A stretch of 64,000 nucleotides of DNA from Rhizobiaceae bacterium (GCA_029212415.1 JARGOF010000010.1:45001-109000); one strand, 5' to 3'. Shown: positions 47,238 through 57,654, counted from the stretch's first letter. Notes: a model not told the origin generated them from the letters alone. Made by a program: numbers and translations.

Positions 47238-49265
47238 ATGACCAATGACACGTTGACAAATGTACTTGGCCAATCAGCCAGTCCCTATCTGCGCCAACAT
47301 CAGGACAATCCGGTGCATTGGCAAATCTGGGGTGAGACTGCATTAAATGAGGCCAGACGTACCGGCAAGCCCATTCTTCTTTCCATAGGCTATGCGGCCT
47401 GTCACTGGTGCCATGTCATGGCTCATGAAAGTTTTGAAGACCAGGCGACCGCCGATGTCATGAATGATCTCTTCATCAACATCAAGGTGGACCGGGAAGA
47501 ACGCAGCGACATAGATCAGATATATATGGCCGCGCTGCATGCTATGGGAGAGCAGGGTGGCTGGCCGTTAACCATGTTTCTTAACGCTGAAAGTGAGCCA
47601 TTTTGGGGCGGTACCTATTTTCCACGCGTGCCGACCTACGGACGACCGGATTTTGTCTCGGTTCTGCGCAGTATATCGGCAGTCTATCAATCGGAACCGG
47701 ACAAGGTGACGCGCAATGCCCACCACATCCGCGAGCACCTGGACAAGACGCTGGCCGTGAACGCCTCACCGGATACGCCCACCAATGATATTTTGAACAG
47801 ACAGGCCAAAAGCATTCTGTCCATTGTTGACCAGGTAAACGGAGGAATTGGCCAATCACCCAAGTTTCCCAATGCGTCGATGCTGGAGACGCTTTGGCGG
47901 CACTGGCGTGCCACTGGCTCACAGGTATCAAGGCAAGCCGCACTGCAATGGATAAGAGTTCTGATCAATGGTGGCATCTATGATCATCTGGGCGGTGGCC
48001 TATCGCGCTATTGCGTCGATTCGATCTGGCTTGCACCTCACTTCGAGAAGATGCTCTACGACAATGCACAATTGTTGCGGGCACTCCTGTGGGCTCTTGA
48101 AGAGACCGGTGAACCATTGTTTCGAAACCGAATCGAAGAAACGATTGAATGGCTGAAACGAGAGATGTTGATGGAAGGTGGCGGATTCGCTTCAAGTCTA
48201 GATGCCGACAGCGAGGGGGAAGAGGGACGCTTCTACGTTTGGCAGAAAGCTGAGATCGATCACTTATTGGGCAAGGACGCAGAGTTATTCTGTACCACCT
48301 ATGATGTCAGTCAAACTGGAAACTGGGAACACAGCAACATATTGAACAGGCTCAAAACGCCCGAACCACTAGGTGTGAGCGAAGAACAACGCCTGGCAGA
48401 AAACCGTAAAACATTGCTTGATGCGCGAAGCCACCGTATCCGCCCGGACAGAGACGACAAAATCCTTGCTGATTGGAACGGACTGTTGATTCGGGCGCTG
48501 GCAGAAGCCGGCCACCGCATGGATCGCTCCGATTGGGTCACCATGGCCCGTAACGCTTATGATTTCGTAACCGAATCAATGATGCGCGATAATCGTCTTG
48601 CCCATGCCTGGTGCCGCGGTGTCACCACCTATCCCGCACTTGCCAGTGACTACGGCGCGATGATCAACGCGTCCCTATCGCTGTATCAGGCCACGCTCGA
48701 CACGTCCTATGTTAACCAGGCAGAGGTCTGGGTCAATATATTGGATCGCCATTACAGCGATGGAGAAGGCAGCTACTTCTATACGGCAGACGATACGAAC
48801 GACATCCTTCTGCGTGCCCGGCATGAACACGATGATGCCACGCCTTCAGCAACCGCTCAGGTACTGGAATCGCTGGCGCGCCTGTCACAAATCTCACAAA
48901 GTGAACATCTCGTGGAAAAGGCCAACACGATGGCCGCTGGCCTATGGGGACGGATCAATCCGATCGCCATGGCCGCCAGTGGCGGGGTCAATGCAATACA
49001 TTCCGTGCTCCAGCCAGTCAAACTGGTGCTGGTGAATCCGGCTAAAGATATGCTGGATACAATCCGTACCAACCCTGATCCGGCCCGTATGGACATCGTC
49101 GTGGAAAGTGATCAGGGCGCCGAAACCCTTATCCCGGACAGATCGATTTATGAAACCGGCAAACAAACGGGATCCGCAGCCTATCTATGTTATGGGCCAC
49201 AGTGCCTGCCGCCCATATTCAATGCCAGGGAACTGGACGCCGCTTTGAAAGCGGAGCGTCCTTAA
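47238..49265 (+). CDS. Thioredoxin domain protein of the DUF255/YyaL (SSP411) family
   Basis: This 675-residue protein begins with the DUF255 thioredoxin-like fold: SASPYLRQHQDNPVHW and the GYAACHWCHVMAHESFED motif with a CxxC-like Cys-His-Trp-Cys. A six-hairpin glycosidase-like (alpha/alpha toroid) domain follows (GGIYDHLGGGLSRYCVD, EKMLYDNAQLL, DKILADWNGLLIRALAEAG). The cellular role is not clear. It is divergent from mnmE and convergent with rho. Confidence 0.93.
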   Translation: MTNDTLTNVLGQSASPYLRQHQDNPVHWQIWGETALNEARRTGKPILLSIGYAACHWCHVMAHESFEDQATADVMNDLFINIKVDREERSDIDQIYMAALHAMGEQGGWPLTMFLNAESEPFWGGTYFPRVPTYGRPDFVSVLRSISAVYQSEPDKVTRNAHHIREHLDKTLAVNASPDTPTNDILNRQAKSILSIVDQVNGGIGQSPKFPNASMLETLWRHWRATGSQVSRQAALQWIRVLINGGIYDHLGGGLSRYCVDSIWLAPHFEKMLYDNAQLLRALLWALEETGEPLFRNRIEETIEWLKREMLMEGGGFASSLDADSEGEEGRFYVWQKAEIDHLLGKDAELFCTTYDVSQTGNWEHSNILNRLKTPEPLGVSEEQRLAENRKTLLDARSHRIRPDRDDKILADWNGLLIRALAEAGHRMDRSDWVTMARNAYDFVTESMMRDNRLAHAWCRGVTTYPALASDYGAMINASLSLYQATLDTSYVNQAEVWVNILDRHYSDGEGSYFYTADDTNDILLRARHEHDDATPSATAQVLESLARLSQISQSEHLVEKANTMAAGLWGRINPIAMAASGGVNAIHSVLQPVKLVLVNPAKDMLDTIRTNPDPARMDIVVESDQGAETLIPDRSIYETGKQTGSAAYLCYGPQCLPPIFNARELDAALKAERP

Positions 49266-49285
49266 ACCCGATCATCTGTTCCCGA

Positions 49286-50551
49286 TCAGGTATTCATCGA
49301 ATCGAAGAACTCGGCATTGTTCTTGGTCTGCTTGAGCTTGTCGATAAGGAATTCAATGGCGTCCGTTGTGCCCATCGGGGCAAGAATACGGCGCAATACG
49401 AATATCTTCTGCAGATCCTGTTTCGGAATAAGCAGATCTTCCTTGCGTGTGCCGGATTTGAGAATATCCATGGATGGGTAGATTCTCTTGTCGGCTACCT
49501 TGCGGTCGAGCACGATTTCCGAGTTGCCGGTACCCTTGAATTCCTCAAAGATAACCTCATCCATCCGGCTGCCGGTATCGATCAGCGCCGTTGCAATGAT
49601 GGTCAGGGAACCGCCCTCTTCAATGTTTCTGGCTGCACCGAAAAAGCGCTTCGGCCGCTGCAGAGCATTGGCGTCCACACCACCGGTCAAAACCTTGCCG
49701 GATGATGGCACGACCGTATTATAGGCACGACCGAGCCTGGTGATCGAATCGAGAAGAATGACGACATCACGGCCGTGTTCGACCAACCGCTTGGCCTTTT
49801 CAATCACCATTTCGGCGACCTGTACGTGGCGCGCAGCTGCCTCATCAAAGGTTGATGAAACGACCTCACCCTTGACCGATCTTTTCATATCCGTGACTTC
49901 TTCCGGCCGCTCGTCAATCAACAGAACGATCAGATAACACTCGGGATGGTTGGTGGTGATTGAATGGGCGATATTCTGCAGCAACACGGTTTTACCGGTC
50001 CGCGGCGGCGCGACAATCAGGCCACGCTGTCCCTTGCCCAGAGGAGCGATAAGATCAATCACCCGTGCCGACATATCCTTGGATACGGGGTTTTCGTATT
50101 CCATATTGAAGCGCTCGTCGGGATAGAGCGGCGTCAGATTGTCGAAATGCGTTTTGTGGCGGATTTTTTCAGGATCATCGAAATTGATCGTATTGACCTT
50201 CAGCAGAGCGAAATAGCGCTCACCTTCCTTCGGTCCACGAATGGGTCCCTCGACCGTATCGCCGGTTTTCAGCGAAAATCTGCGAATCTGCGAAGGTGAA
50301 ATGTAGATATCATCCGGACCTGGCAGATAATTGGCATCGGCTGAGCGCAAAAACCCGAAACCATCCTGAAGTATCTCGACTACACCCGAACCGATGATCT
50401 CGATATCCTGCTCAGCCAGTTTTTTCAAAATGGCGAACATCAGCTCCTGCTTGCGCAATGTGCTGGGATTTTCGACCTCCAGCGTACCGGCAAACTCCAG
50501 CAATTCGGTTGGCGTCTTGTTCTTGAGCTCTTGAAGCTTCATTTCCTGCAT
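49286..50551 (-). CDS. rho: Transcription termination factor Rho
   Basis: Rho is the hexameric RNA helicase of factor-dependent termination. The 421-residue protein has an N-terminal Rho domain, an RNA-binding cold-shock domain ([22 protein letters not shown]), Walker [13 protein letters not shown], and [16 protein letters not shown]. Its start is preceded by caggaa. It is convergent with the DUF255 gene and downstream of hemJ, with a degenerate parS-like site in the 178-base leader. Confidence 0.98.
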   Translation of the reverse strand: MQEMKLQELKNKTPTELLEFAGTLEVENPSTLRKQELMFAILKKLAEQDIEIIGSGVVEILQDGFGFLRSADANYLPGPDDIYISPSQIRRFSLKTGDTVEGPIRGPKEGERYFALLKVNTINFDDPEKIRHKTHFDNLTPLYPDERFNMEYENPVSKDMSARVIDLIAPLGKGQRGLIVAPPRTGKTVLLQNIAHSITTNHPECYLIVLLIDERPEEVTDMKRSVKGEVVSSTFDEAAARHVQVAEMVIEKAKRLVEHGRDVVILLDSITRLGRAYNTVVPSSGKVLTGGVDANALQRPKRFFGAARNIEEGGSLTIIATALIDTGSRMDEVIFEEFKGTGNSEIVLDRKVADKRIYPSMDILKSGTRKEDLLIPKQDLQKIFVLRRILAPMGTTDAIEFLIDKLKQTKNNAEFFDSMNT

Positions 50552-50657
50552 GGGATTTCCAGATTTCTATTCAGGGATATGGTCGGATACAACGAGTGGG
50601 GAATGCATGGACAGCCCGTGAGCCGTCACCGTTTGCTGGGAAGGGATTTTGTTCGAG

Positions 50658-50673
50658 CGATTCACGTGAAACG
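50658..50673. promoter_or_regulatory. Degenerate parS-like site upstream of rho
   Basis: cgattcacgtgaaacg matches parS at 13 of 16 positions, with an intact 10-bp core palindrome ttcacgtgaa, in the gap between hemJ and rho. Binding is less certain than for the other sites. Confidence 0.5.
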
Positions 50674-50729
50674 CTACAAAACGCATTCGGTAAAAGGCCT
50701 GTCGCATATTTTCCGGAAAACAGCAAGCC

Positions 50730-51278
50730 TCAAAAAGGTTTGACGATCACCATGATCACGATGAAAATCATCAAGACGGTGGGTATTTCATTGACCTTGC
50801 GCCAGTGTAGCGCCGTGGCTGGACGCTGATCCTGGCCCATCAAACGCACCGACTTGCCGAAATAGCCATGGGTTGCGGTCAGAGCAAAAACGGCAACAAT
50901 CTTCAGCCAAAGCCAATAGCCGGAAAATCCGAAACCCTCATAGGCCAGCCAAAGACCCAACACCCAGGAAATCAGCATGGCAGGCGTCATGATGAAATGA
51001 TAAAGCCTGGATTCCATCACCTTGAAGGTTTCCGATTGATCCGAACCAACAGCACTGTCGCTGTGATAGACAAACAATCTCGGCAGATAAAGCAGCCCGG
51101 CCATCCAGGAAATGATGGCAACGACATGAATGGCCTTGATCCACACATACAAAGCCGGCGGATTCCACACCATCAAGCCGGCCACCAGTGCGCAGACAAG
51201 GATTACCGCCAGCCGCGCACGCACGGAGGCTTTTTTTCCCGATGATGCAATCTGTTTGTCAGTTGCCGGATTTTTCAT
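50730..51278 (-). CDS. hemJ: Protoporphyrinogen oxidase HemJ
   Basis: HemJ oxidises protoporphyrinogen IX to protoporphyrin IX, passing electrons to the respiratory chain. The 182-residue protein has about five helices, with the family motif KAIHVVAIISWMAGLLYLPR containing the conserved histidine, and YHFIMTPAMLISW. The ATG has ggag 5 bases upstream; an earlier in-frame start has no such site. It is 33 bases downstream of hemE, so the two heme genes are probably co-transcribed. Confidence 0.96.
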   Translation of the reverse strand: MKNPATDKQIASSGKKASVRARLAVILVCALVAGLMVWNPPALYVWIKAIHVVAIISWMAGLLYLPRLFVYHSDSAVGSDQSETFKVMESRLYHFIMTPAMLISWVLGLWLAYEGFGFSGYWLWLKIVAVFALTATHGYFGKSVRLMGQDQRPATALHWRKVNEIPTVLMIFIVIMVIVKPF

Positions 51279-51311
51279 TGCGTCTCCAGGATTCAGCACA
51301 GTGCGTTGCAG

Positions 51312-52337
51312 CTAGGCAGAACGTACCCGTTCAACCAATTGTTTCACATGATCGGGGTATGCCTGCGGCGTTATGCCGTGGCCGAGATTGAAAACAAGCG
51401 GTCCATTTCCCAGTTCCTGAAGAATGCGATCCACCCCATCATCCAGTGCACGGCCACCGGCAACCACACGCATCGGATCGAGATTGCCTTGCACAGGCCC
51501 CTGCTTTTGCAGTTCCTTGGCAAATGACAGGGGAACCGACCAATCAAGACCGACTGCATCAGCGCCGACTTTCTGGCGATAGGTTGAAAGCAACAGTCCG
51601 GCGCCCTTGGCAAAGGCGATGATACGCGCAGCCGGATGCCGCTGCCGCACAAGATTGATGATCTTGGCAGTGGGTTTGACACAGAAACGCTCAAACTCCA
51701 CTTCACCCAGAACGCCTGCCCAGGAATCAAATATCTGCACGGCATCGGCGCCGGCCTCAATCTGCGCACAAAGATATTCAGCGGAAAGATCGGCAAGCAG
51801 ATCAAGCAAAGCATCAAAAGCTTCCGGTTCGCGATAGGCGAACAAACGCGCCGGTGCCTGATCAGGCGTTCCGTGACCGGCAATCATATAGGTCGCCACG
51901 GTCCAGGGAGCCCCACAGAAGCCCAGCAGCGTCGTTTCATGGGGCAATGCCTGCCTCACCCGAGAAACCGTCTCCAGCACCGGCGCAAGGTGCTCCAGCA
52001 GTCTGCTGCCATCCAGCTTCGCTATTCCAGCCGCATCAATGGGCGTCATCAAGGGGCCTCGACCTTCTTCAAAGCGAACATCGCGTTTGAGAGCATCGGG
52101 AATCACCAATATGTCGGAGAACAGGATAGCCGCATCAAAACCAAATCTTCGTATCGGTTGCAGCGTGACTTCCATAGCCAGTTTCGGTGAATAGCAAAGA
52201 TCCAGAAAGCTCCCTGCTGTCTTTCTCGTTTCCCGATACTCCGGCAGATAGCGTCCTGCCTGACGCATCAGCCAGATGGGTGGGGGGAAGACGGTTTCAC
52301 CACTCAACACCCGCATGACCTTGCGTTCTTCTGACAT
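51312..52337 (-). CDS. hemE: Uroporphyrinogen decarboxylase HemE
   Basis: HemE decarboxylates uroporphyrinogen III to coproporphyrinogen III. The 341-residue protein has the signature [18 protein letters not shown] and the [16 protein letters not shown] and GNLDP blocks. The start is the second ATG, 7 bases after aagga. It flanks the predicted replication origin, as hemE does in Caulobacter crescentus. Confidence 0.98.
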   Translation of the reverse strand: MSEERKVMRVLSGETVFPPPIWLMRQAGRYLPEYRETRKTAGSFLDLCYSPKLAMEVTLQPIRRFGFDAAILFSDILVIPDALKRDVRFEEGRGPLMTPIDAAGIAKLDGSRLLEHLAPVLETVSRVRQALPHETTLLGFCGAPWTVATYMIAGHGTPDQAPARLFAYREPEAFDALLDLLADLSAEYLCAQIEAGADAVQIFDSWAGVLGEVEFERFCVKPTAKIINLVRQRHPAARIIAFAKGAGLLLSTYRQKVGADAVGLDWSVPLSFAKELQKQGPVQGNLDPMRVVAGGRALDDGVDRILQELGNGPLVFNLGHGITPQAYPDHVKQLVERVRSA

Positions 52338-52733
52338 CCGTTTTTCCTTCATACATAAATAAATAAGGTGGATATTTGAATCTTCTTATTCTTAGAGTCG
52401 GTGGGTATCAGGGATTAAAAATAATTCAAGCAAACTCCACAGGTTGATAAATCCACAACCGATCAAGCCCCATATGAGCCATCTGCCTGTGAATTACGAG
52501 AAAAACTGAAAAATATCCATAATTACCGCATGTTGGACGATGCCGACACCAGATCTCATCGGGGGATAACCTGTGCATAACAATTGATAATATGTGTATA
52601 GTCAGAAACACACAAATGGCTGCAGATTCCTCTCCCGGACTCGCCTCGTGTGGATAAAGTCGCAACTTATCCCTTGCTTCGGACAGACAGGATTGCTTGG
52701 ATCGATCTTCTTCACATTTATCAACAGGACCCC
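52338..52733. other. Predicted chromosomal origin of replication (oriC)
   Basis: This 396-base non-coding gap lies between hemE and the DUF299/PPDK regulator gene, the position of the mapped origin of Caulobacter crescentus. It has a perfect DnaA box tgtggataa (52649-52657), one-mismatch boxes tgtgcataa (52572-52580) and ttatcaaca (52718-52726), and weaker ones at 52449-52457, 52513-52521 and 52593-52601. An AT-rich block covers about 52352-52437, with a CtrA-like ttaa-N7-tcaa (52415-52429). Four GANTC sites (52378, 52395, 52625, 52638) are more than the 1.5 expected by chance. It carries no gene. Confidence 0.82.
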
Positions 52734-53564
52734 GTGTATTCAGTGGATGACAAAAAAAACTATTTTCACCTGCATCTGATCTCTGATTCGACCGGTGAAA
52801 CGCTGATCACCGTCGGCAGGGCGGCTGCGGCCCAATTCACCGGTACACGGGCTTTGGAGCATATTTACCCGCTAATTCGCAGTCAAAAACAGCTGGAGCC
52901 GGTGCTTGATACCATCGATGGCGCACCGGGAATCGTGCTCTACACGGTGGTTGATCCGCAATTGTCGCTGATGATCCATGAGCGTTGCCGCAAGATGAAT
53001 ATTCCCAGTGTGTCCGTGCTTGAACCGGTCATCGGATTGTTTCAGTCCTTCCTTGGTCCCCCTTCCAAACACCGCGTTGGCGCCCAGCACTCATTGAACG
53101 CTGAGTATTTTCGGCGCATGGAAGCGCTGAATTTCACCATGGAGCATGATGACGGTCAATTGCCGGAGGATATAGAAGAGGCGGATATTGTGCTTGTCGG
53201 CATCAGCCGGACATCCAAAACACCCACCAGCATCTATCTGGCAAACCGCGGCTATAAGACCATCAATATTCCGATTGTCTACAATGTCCCGCTGCCGCAG
53301 GTCCTCGACACGACACACCATCCCTTGATCGTAGGTCTGGTGGCAACGGTTGAACGGATTGCGCAGGTGCGCAAAAGCCGGGTTCTGGGGACAACCAAGG
53401 GCTATAGCGGTGACGAATATGTTGATCGTGTCGCCATTGCCGAGGAGATGAAATTTGCGCGCAACATCTGCGCCCGCAAGAACTGGCCCATCATAGATGT
53501 CAGCAGACGTTCCATTGAGGAAACCGCCGCCGCCATTCTTGCTCTTGCCGGCAATGCGCGATAG
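52734..53564 (+). CDS. Pyruvate, phosphate dikinase regulatory protein (DUF299)
   Basis: The bifunctional kinase/phosphorylase of this family controls pyruvate, phosphate dikinase by ADP-dependent phosphorylation. The N-terminal [13 protein letters not shown] and the P-loop [15 protein letters not shown] are family signatures. I prefer the GTG start ([10 protein letters not shown]) 4 bases after agga, giving 276 residues, the usual length; a longer frame back to an ATG at 52650 would run through two DnaA-box candidates. It opens the rightward run maf, aroE, coaE, dnaQ. Confidence 0.93.
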   Translation: MYSVDDKKNYFHLHLISDSTGETLITVGRAAAAQFTGTRALEHIYPLIRSQKQLEPVLDTIDGAPGIVLYTVVDPQLSLMIHERCRKMNIPSVSVLEPVIGLFQSFLGPPSKHRVGAQHSLNAEYFRRMEALNFTMEHDDGQLPEDIEEADIVLVGISRTSKTPTSIYLANRGYKTINIPIVYNVPLPQVLDTTHHPLIVGLVATVERIAQVRKSRVLGTTKGYSGDEYVDRVAIAEEMKFARNICARKNWPIIDVSRRSIEETAAAILALAGNAR

Positions 53565-53596
53565 AGCACACGATAGTGCGCAACAGGGAAAAATAC

Positions 53597-54196
53597 ATGC
53601 CTGCCGATCTGATTTTGGCCTCTGCCAGTCCCTTTCGCAAAACCTTGCTTGAAAATGCCGGTATCACATTTGAGGTTCAGGCGGCCGAAATCGATGAGCG
53701 TGTGGCGGAGGCGCCTCTGTTCGAAAGCGGTGCCCTGCCCGAAGACATCGCTCTGGTTCTGGCGCAGGCCAAGGCGCTGGACGTCAGCGAACGGTTTCCC
53801 GGTGCCCTTGTCATAGGATGTGATCAGACCCTTTCACTGGGTGATGCGGTTTTTCACAAGCCCGCAGACATGCAGGCCGCCCGCGAACATCTTTTGACAT
53901 TGTCGGGCAAGACCCATCAGCTCAACAGCGGCATTGCGCTGGCGCGCAATGGAGAAATATGCTGGAGCCAGGTTGAAACAGCCTATCTGACCATGCGCCG
54001 GCTGGATCCGGGATTCATCGGTCGGCATCTGGCCCGGGTGGGTGACAAGGCCCTGACCAGCGTCGGCGCCTATCAGCTCGAAGGTGAAGGCATTCAGTTG
54101 TTTGAAAAGATACGTGGTGATTATTTTACCATAATCGGACTGCCGATGCTGCCGCTTCTGGCAGCCCTGCGCTCCCTGGAGGCACTGGATGTCTAG
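53597..54196 (+). CDS. Maf-family nucleotide pyrophosphatase
   Basis: The 199-residue protein belongs to the Maf family of nucleoside triphosphate pyrophosphatases that remove non-canonical or pyrimidine nucleotides. The start [19 protein letters not shown] contains the ASxSPRR-like motif, and the active-site aspartate is probably in [10 protein letters not shown]. The ATG is preceded by aggga. It is followed by aroE with an 8-base overlap. Whether it acts on dTTP/UTP or other nucleotides is not clear. Confidence 0.92.
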   Translation: MPADLILASASPFRKTLLENAGITFEVQAAEIDERVAEAPLFESGALPEDIALVLAQAKALDVSERFPGALVIGCDQTLSLGDAVFHKPADMQAAREHLLTLSGKTHQLNSGIALARNGEICWSQVETAYLTMRRLDPGFIGRHLARVGDKALTSVGAYQLEGEGIQLFEKIRGDYFTIIGLPMLPLLAALRSLEALDV

Positions 54197-55034
54197 CATT
54201 CTCAAAGCCTTTGTCACCGGTTATCCGGTCAGACATTCCCGATCCCCCATGATCCATCGCCATTGGCTTGAAAAATTCAAAATCGACGGCACCTATGAAC
54301 GTCTTGAAGTCAGCCCGGAAGAATTTCCCGGTTTCATGCAGGACCTTGCTTCTGGTTCGACGGATTTTGTCGGCGGCAATGTGACCATTCCTCACAAACA
54401 GGCGGCTTTTGAACACGCCACCAGGGCCGATCAACTGGCAAGCGAACTGGGTGCGGCCAATACGCTGTGGGTCGAGGATGGCAGGGTTATGGCAACCAAT
54501 ACGGATGGCTATGGATTTGCTGCCAATCTGGATGATGCAGCACCGGGATGGGACAGCGAAAACACCGCTGTCATTCTGGGTGCCGGCGGTGCCAGCCGCG
54601 CCGTTGTCCAGATCATTCAAAATCGTGGTTTCAGTCGGATCCTTCTTGTCAATCGCACCGTGGAGCGGGCCCGTGAAATCGCCGATCATTTCGGCGGCAA
54701 CATCCAGGCTCATGGACTGGACGAACTGGGCGCTGTTCTGGATGGTGCCGGCCTGTTTGTGAACACCACGTCGCTGGGAATGGGCGGCCAGGAGGTGCCC
54801 GAAATCGATTTTTCGCCCATGACACGTCATGCCATAGTGACCGATATTGTCTACACGCCGCTTGTCACGCCCATCATGGCAATGGCCGACAGCCAGGGTT
54901 TCAAGACAGTCGATGGCCTCGGCATGCTGTTGCATCAGGCGGTGCCGGGTTTTGAGAAATGGTTTGGCGTCCGCCCGGACGTAACGGCTGACCTGCGTCA
55001 GCTGATTGTCGCTGACCTGGAGAACAGGACATGA
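54189..55034 (+). CDS. aroE: Shikimate dehydrogenase
   Basis: AroE reduces 3-dehydroshikimate to shikimate with NADPH in aromatic amino acid synthesis. The 281-residue protein has [29 protein letters not shown] with the catalytic lysine, and the Rossmann motif [19 protein letters not shown] is consistent with NADP preference. The ATG overlaps the maf stop and the stop overlaps the coaE start, a tight operon. Confidence 0.97.
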   Translation: MSSILKAFVTGYPVRHSRSPMIHRHWLEKFKIDGTYERLEVSPEEFPGFMQDLASGSTDFVGGNVTIPHKQAAFEHATRADQLASELGAANTLWVEDGRVMATNTDGYGFAANLDDAAPGWDSENTAVILGAGGASRAVVQIIQNRGFSRILLVNRTVERAREIADHFGGNIQAHGLDELGAVLDGAGLFVNTTSLGMGGQEVPEIDFSPMTRHAIVTDIVYTPLVTPIMAMADSQGFKTVDGLGMLLHQAVPGFEKWFGVRPDVTADLRQLIVADLENRT

Positions 55035-55642
55035 TCGTGCTCGGCCTCACCGGATCGATCGGCATGGGAAAAACCACAGCCGGAGCCATGTTCGCGGACC
55101 GCGGCATACCCGTCATCAGCGCCGATGAAATAGTACACGCACTCTATAGCGGGCAGGCTGCGCCACTGATCGAGGCTGCGTTTCCGGGCACGGTCAAAAA
55201 CGACGTTGTCGACCGGGCGCAATTGTCAAAGGCTGTGATGAACGATGAAGCGGCCTTCAGGAAACTTGAAGCCATCGTTCATCCGCTCGTTGAGTTGGAA
55301 CGGCAACGCTTTGTGGAAAGTCATCGGCAAGCCGACCGGCAGCTTGTTGTTCTGGATATTCCGCTGCTGTTTGAGGGCAATGGCGAAGATCAGGTGGACA
55401 AGGTTGTGGTGGTTTCCTGCGATGTCGATGAGCAGAAGGCGCGGGTCTTGCAAAGACCGGGAATGACGGAAGAAAAATTTGCGGCCATCCTCGCGCGCCA
55501 GATGCCCGATGAGCAGAAACGCCAGCGTGCCCATTTTGTCGTTGATACATCAGGGACGTTGGACGAGATGCGCGCGCAGGTCGATGCGATCATTGATACA
55601 TTGCTGGCACAGAGCACGGAGCAGACGGACAATCATGCGTGA
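55031..55642 (+). CDS. coaE: Dephospho-CoA kinase
   Basis: CoaE phosphorylates dephospho-CoA, the last step of coenzyme A synthesis. The 203-residue kinase has the P-loop [18 protein letters not shown], the [11 protein letters not shown] motif and LDIPLLFE. The ATG overlaps the aroE stop by 4 bases, and the end overlaps dnaQ by 8. The order maf-aroE-coaE-dnaQ is conserved in alphaproteobacteria. Confidence 0.97.
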   Translation: MIVLGLTGSIGMGKTTAGAMFADRGIPVISADEIVHALYSGQAAPLIEAAFPGTVKNDVVDRAQLSKAVMNDEAAFRKLEAIVHPLVELERQRFVESHRQADRQLVVLDIPLLFEGNGEDQVDKVVVVSCDVDEQKARVLQRPGMTEEKFAAILARQMPDEQKRQRAHFVVDTSGTLDEMRAQVDAIIDTLLAQSTEQTDNHA

Positions 55643-56330
55643 GATCATTTTTGATACGGAAACGACCGGGCTTGATAATCAGAGTGACCGGGTCATTGAA
55701 ATTGGTGGTCTGGAACTCGAAAACAAGTTCCCCACCGGCCGCACCTTTCACGTCTACATCAATGCGCAGGGTTGCAAGGTGCATCCTGAAGCCCTGGCCG
55801 TTCATGGCATTACGGATGCATTTTTGAACGACAAGCCGCCCTTTGGCGAAATAATCGGCGAGATGGCTGAACTGTTCGATGGAGCGTTGCTGGTTGCCCA
55901 TAATGCGAATTTCGATATTGGCTTCCTCAATGCCGAATATGCCCGTTTGGGTCTGCCTCCGATTGATCCTGGCCGGGTGGTCGATACGCTGGCGCTGGCG
56001 CGACGACGTCATCCGATGGGCCCCAACTCACTTGATGCACTCTGCAAACGGTATGGCATAGACAATTCCCACCGGACCCGGCACGGCGCATTGCTGGATG
56101 CCGAACTGCTTGCAGAAGTCTATATCGAAATGAACGGTGGCCGCCAGGCGGCCCTTGGCCTTGGATCGGATGATTCAGACAATACATCGGCCAGCCGCAA
56201 AAGGATTGTGGCCAAAACCGGAAGTCGGCCGGAGACGCTGGCGTCTCTGATCAGCGATGATGAACGTCTTGCCCATGCAAAACTGATAGAGGGCCTCGGT
56301 GAAAAGGCCCTCTGGAAGAATTATCAATAA
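55635..56330 (+). CDS. dnaQ: DNA polymerase III epsilon subunit
   Basis: DnaQ is the proofreading 3'-5' exonuclease of the replicative polymerase. The 231-residue DEDDh protein has Exo[11 protein letters not shown], Exo[18 protein letters not shown] and ExoIII with [14 protein letters not shown]. The ATG lies in the last codons of coaE, overlapping it by 8 bases. It ends directly against the convergent secB stop. Confidence 0.97.
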   Translation: MREIIFDTETTGLDNQSDRVIEIGGLELENKFPTGRTFHVYINAQGCKVHPEALAVHGITDAFLNDKPPFGEIIGEMAELFDGALLVAHNANFDIGFLNAEYARLGLPPIDPGRVVDTLALARRRHPMGPNSLDALCKRYGIDNSHRTRHGALLDAELLAEVYIEMNGGRQAALGLGSDDSDNTSASRKRIVAKTGSRPETLASLISDDERLAHAKLIEGLGEKALWKNYQ

Positions 56331-56858
56331 TCAGTTTGTGACGGTTGGCGCTTCGACCTTGGCCTTGGCCTGCTCTTCAGCCATGCGCTGGGCAAACATC
56401 TGGGCGAAATCAATCGGGTCGATCATCAGTGGCGGGAAGCCGCCATTGCGGGTCGAATCACTGACAATCTGCCGGGCGAAGGGAAACAGAAGCCTTGGGC
56501 ATTCGATAAACAGCAGTGGCAACATATGCTCCTGCGGAAAACCTTCGATGCGGAAGACGCCGCCATAGACAAGCTCGATATTGAAAACGACCTTGTCGCC
56601 ATCCTTGGCTTCGGCATTGAGTGTCAGGACAACATCATAATCCGTGCCCGTCAGGGGATTGGCGTTCACATTGACATTGATGCTGATCGCCGGGCCGCTT
56701 TCCCGCTGCGTCAGAGATTGTGGCGCATTGGGATTTTCAAAGGAGAGATCCTTGATGTATTGGGCCAGAACATTCAGCATGGGTGCTTTGCCGTTGGCTG
56801 CTTCTGCGCCTGTCGCGGCCGGTGTCTCTGGTGTTGTTGCGCTGGGCTCTTTAGCCAT
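56331..56858 (-). CDS. secB: Protein-export chaperone SecB
   Basis: SecB keeps secreted preproteins unfolded and delivers them to SecA. The 175-residue protein begins with a 25-residue Ala/Thr/Pro-rich extension, then [17 protein letters not shown] and the family core [37 protein letters not shown] 17-bp tandem repeat lies 165-232 bases upstream of its start, in the gap with fxsA. Confidence 0.97.
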   Translation of the reverse strand: MAKEPSATTPETPAATGAEAANGKAPMLNVLAQYIKDLSFENPNAPQSLTQRESGPAISINVNVNANPLTGTDYDVVLTLNAEAKDGDKVVFNIELVYGGVFRIEGFPQEHMLPLLFIECPRLLFPFARQIVSDSTRNGGFPPLMIDPIDFAQMFAQRMAEEQAKAKVEAPTVTN

Positions 56859-57022
56859 AAAACTGTCCTTACTTGAAACTTGAATTGATACGGTCGCAGT
56901 CGCAACCGGCCATTAATCGGCAATGGGCTAACATTTCATCATGCGCCTTACAATAGAAAACCACCGTATAAATCTGCCAAACCGCTTTGAATGCGAAACC
57001 TTCTGCCATCGTGGTGCCCCAT

Positions 57023-57090
57023 GGCATGGCAATCGGAGCGGCATGGCAATCGGAGTGGCATGGCAATCGGAGTGGCTTGGCAATCTGACC
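57023..57090. repeat. Four-copy 17-bp tandem repeat upstream of secB
   Basis: The unit ggcatggcaatcggagt occurs four times in direct succession: copies 1-3 differ only at the last base, and copy 4 differs at 5 positions. It lies 15 bases downstream of the fxsA stop and upstream of secB. The unit is not a multiple of three, and no open frame uses it. Confidence 0.95.
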
Positions 57091-57105
57091 GGGGCCATGG
57101 TGCCG

Positions 57106-57654
57106 TTATTTCTTGTTCCATGGTGAACTGGGATCGGGGTCGCGGTGAAACTCCTCTTCGTCGAGGTCTATTGTCGGCGATTCAACGGGTTCCGGTCCCC
57201 GCTTGACGCCGTGCTCTGTAAAATTGTTCTGGGAAAAATTGCTTTCCGTGAAACCTCCCTGAGCAAAATCTCCCTGAGCAAAACCGTTGACGGATACTTG
57301 CGAGATCCTGTTTTTGACCAATCTCCATCCGGCATCGCGTATCGCCGGCACGAACAGCAGGAATCCGATCGTATCGGTGATGAATCCAGGTGTCAGAAGA
57401 AGCACACCGGCAATCATGATCATCACCCCATGAACCAATTCGCGGCCCGGCACACGCCCCTCGGCCATTTCCCGCTGTATCTTGTTCATCAGCCCCAAAC
57501 CTTGAACGCGCAACAGAATGGTTCCCAGAACGGCGGTTGCAAAGACCATCGCCAATGTCCAGAAAACACCGATTTCTCCGCCAACAACGATGAATGTTCC
57601 TATTTCCGCCAGGGGTATGAGAAGCAGCAAAAGGGGAACGAAAGAAAACCGCAT
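57106..57654 (-). CDS. FxsA family membrane protein with pentapeptide-like tail
   Basis: The 182-residue protein has the FxsA core of three to four helices (LLLLIPLAEIGTFIVVGGEI, GVMIMIAGVLLLTPGFITD). FxsA is an inner-membrane protein that counters phage F exclusion in E. coli; the role here is unknown. Residues 124-148 are five tandem five-residue units of the form x-F-x-x-x (GFAQG, DFAQG, GFTES, NFSQN, NFTEH). An acidic tail follows. The ATG is chosen over a TTG five codons upstream. Confidence 0.88.
   Translation of the reverse strand: MRFSFVPLLLLLIPLAEIGTFIVVGGEIGVFWTLAMVFATAVLGTILLRVQGLGLMNKIQREMAEGRVPGRELVHGVMIMIAGVLLLTPGFITDTIGFLLFVPAIRDAGWRLVKNRISQVSVNGFAQGDFAQGGFTESNFSQNNFTEHGVKRGPEPVESPTIDLDEEEFHRDPDPSSPWNKK

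Noticed and set aside
52426..52665. A minus-strand frame within the hemE upstream gap
   Set aside because: It lies in the AT-rich, DnaA-box-bearing region and its translation shows no family resemblance.
57023..57090. CRISPR array
   Set aside because: The 17-bp units are back-to-back without spacers and no cas genes occur.
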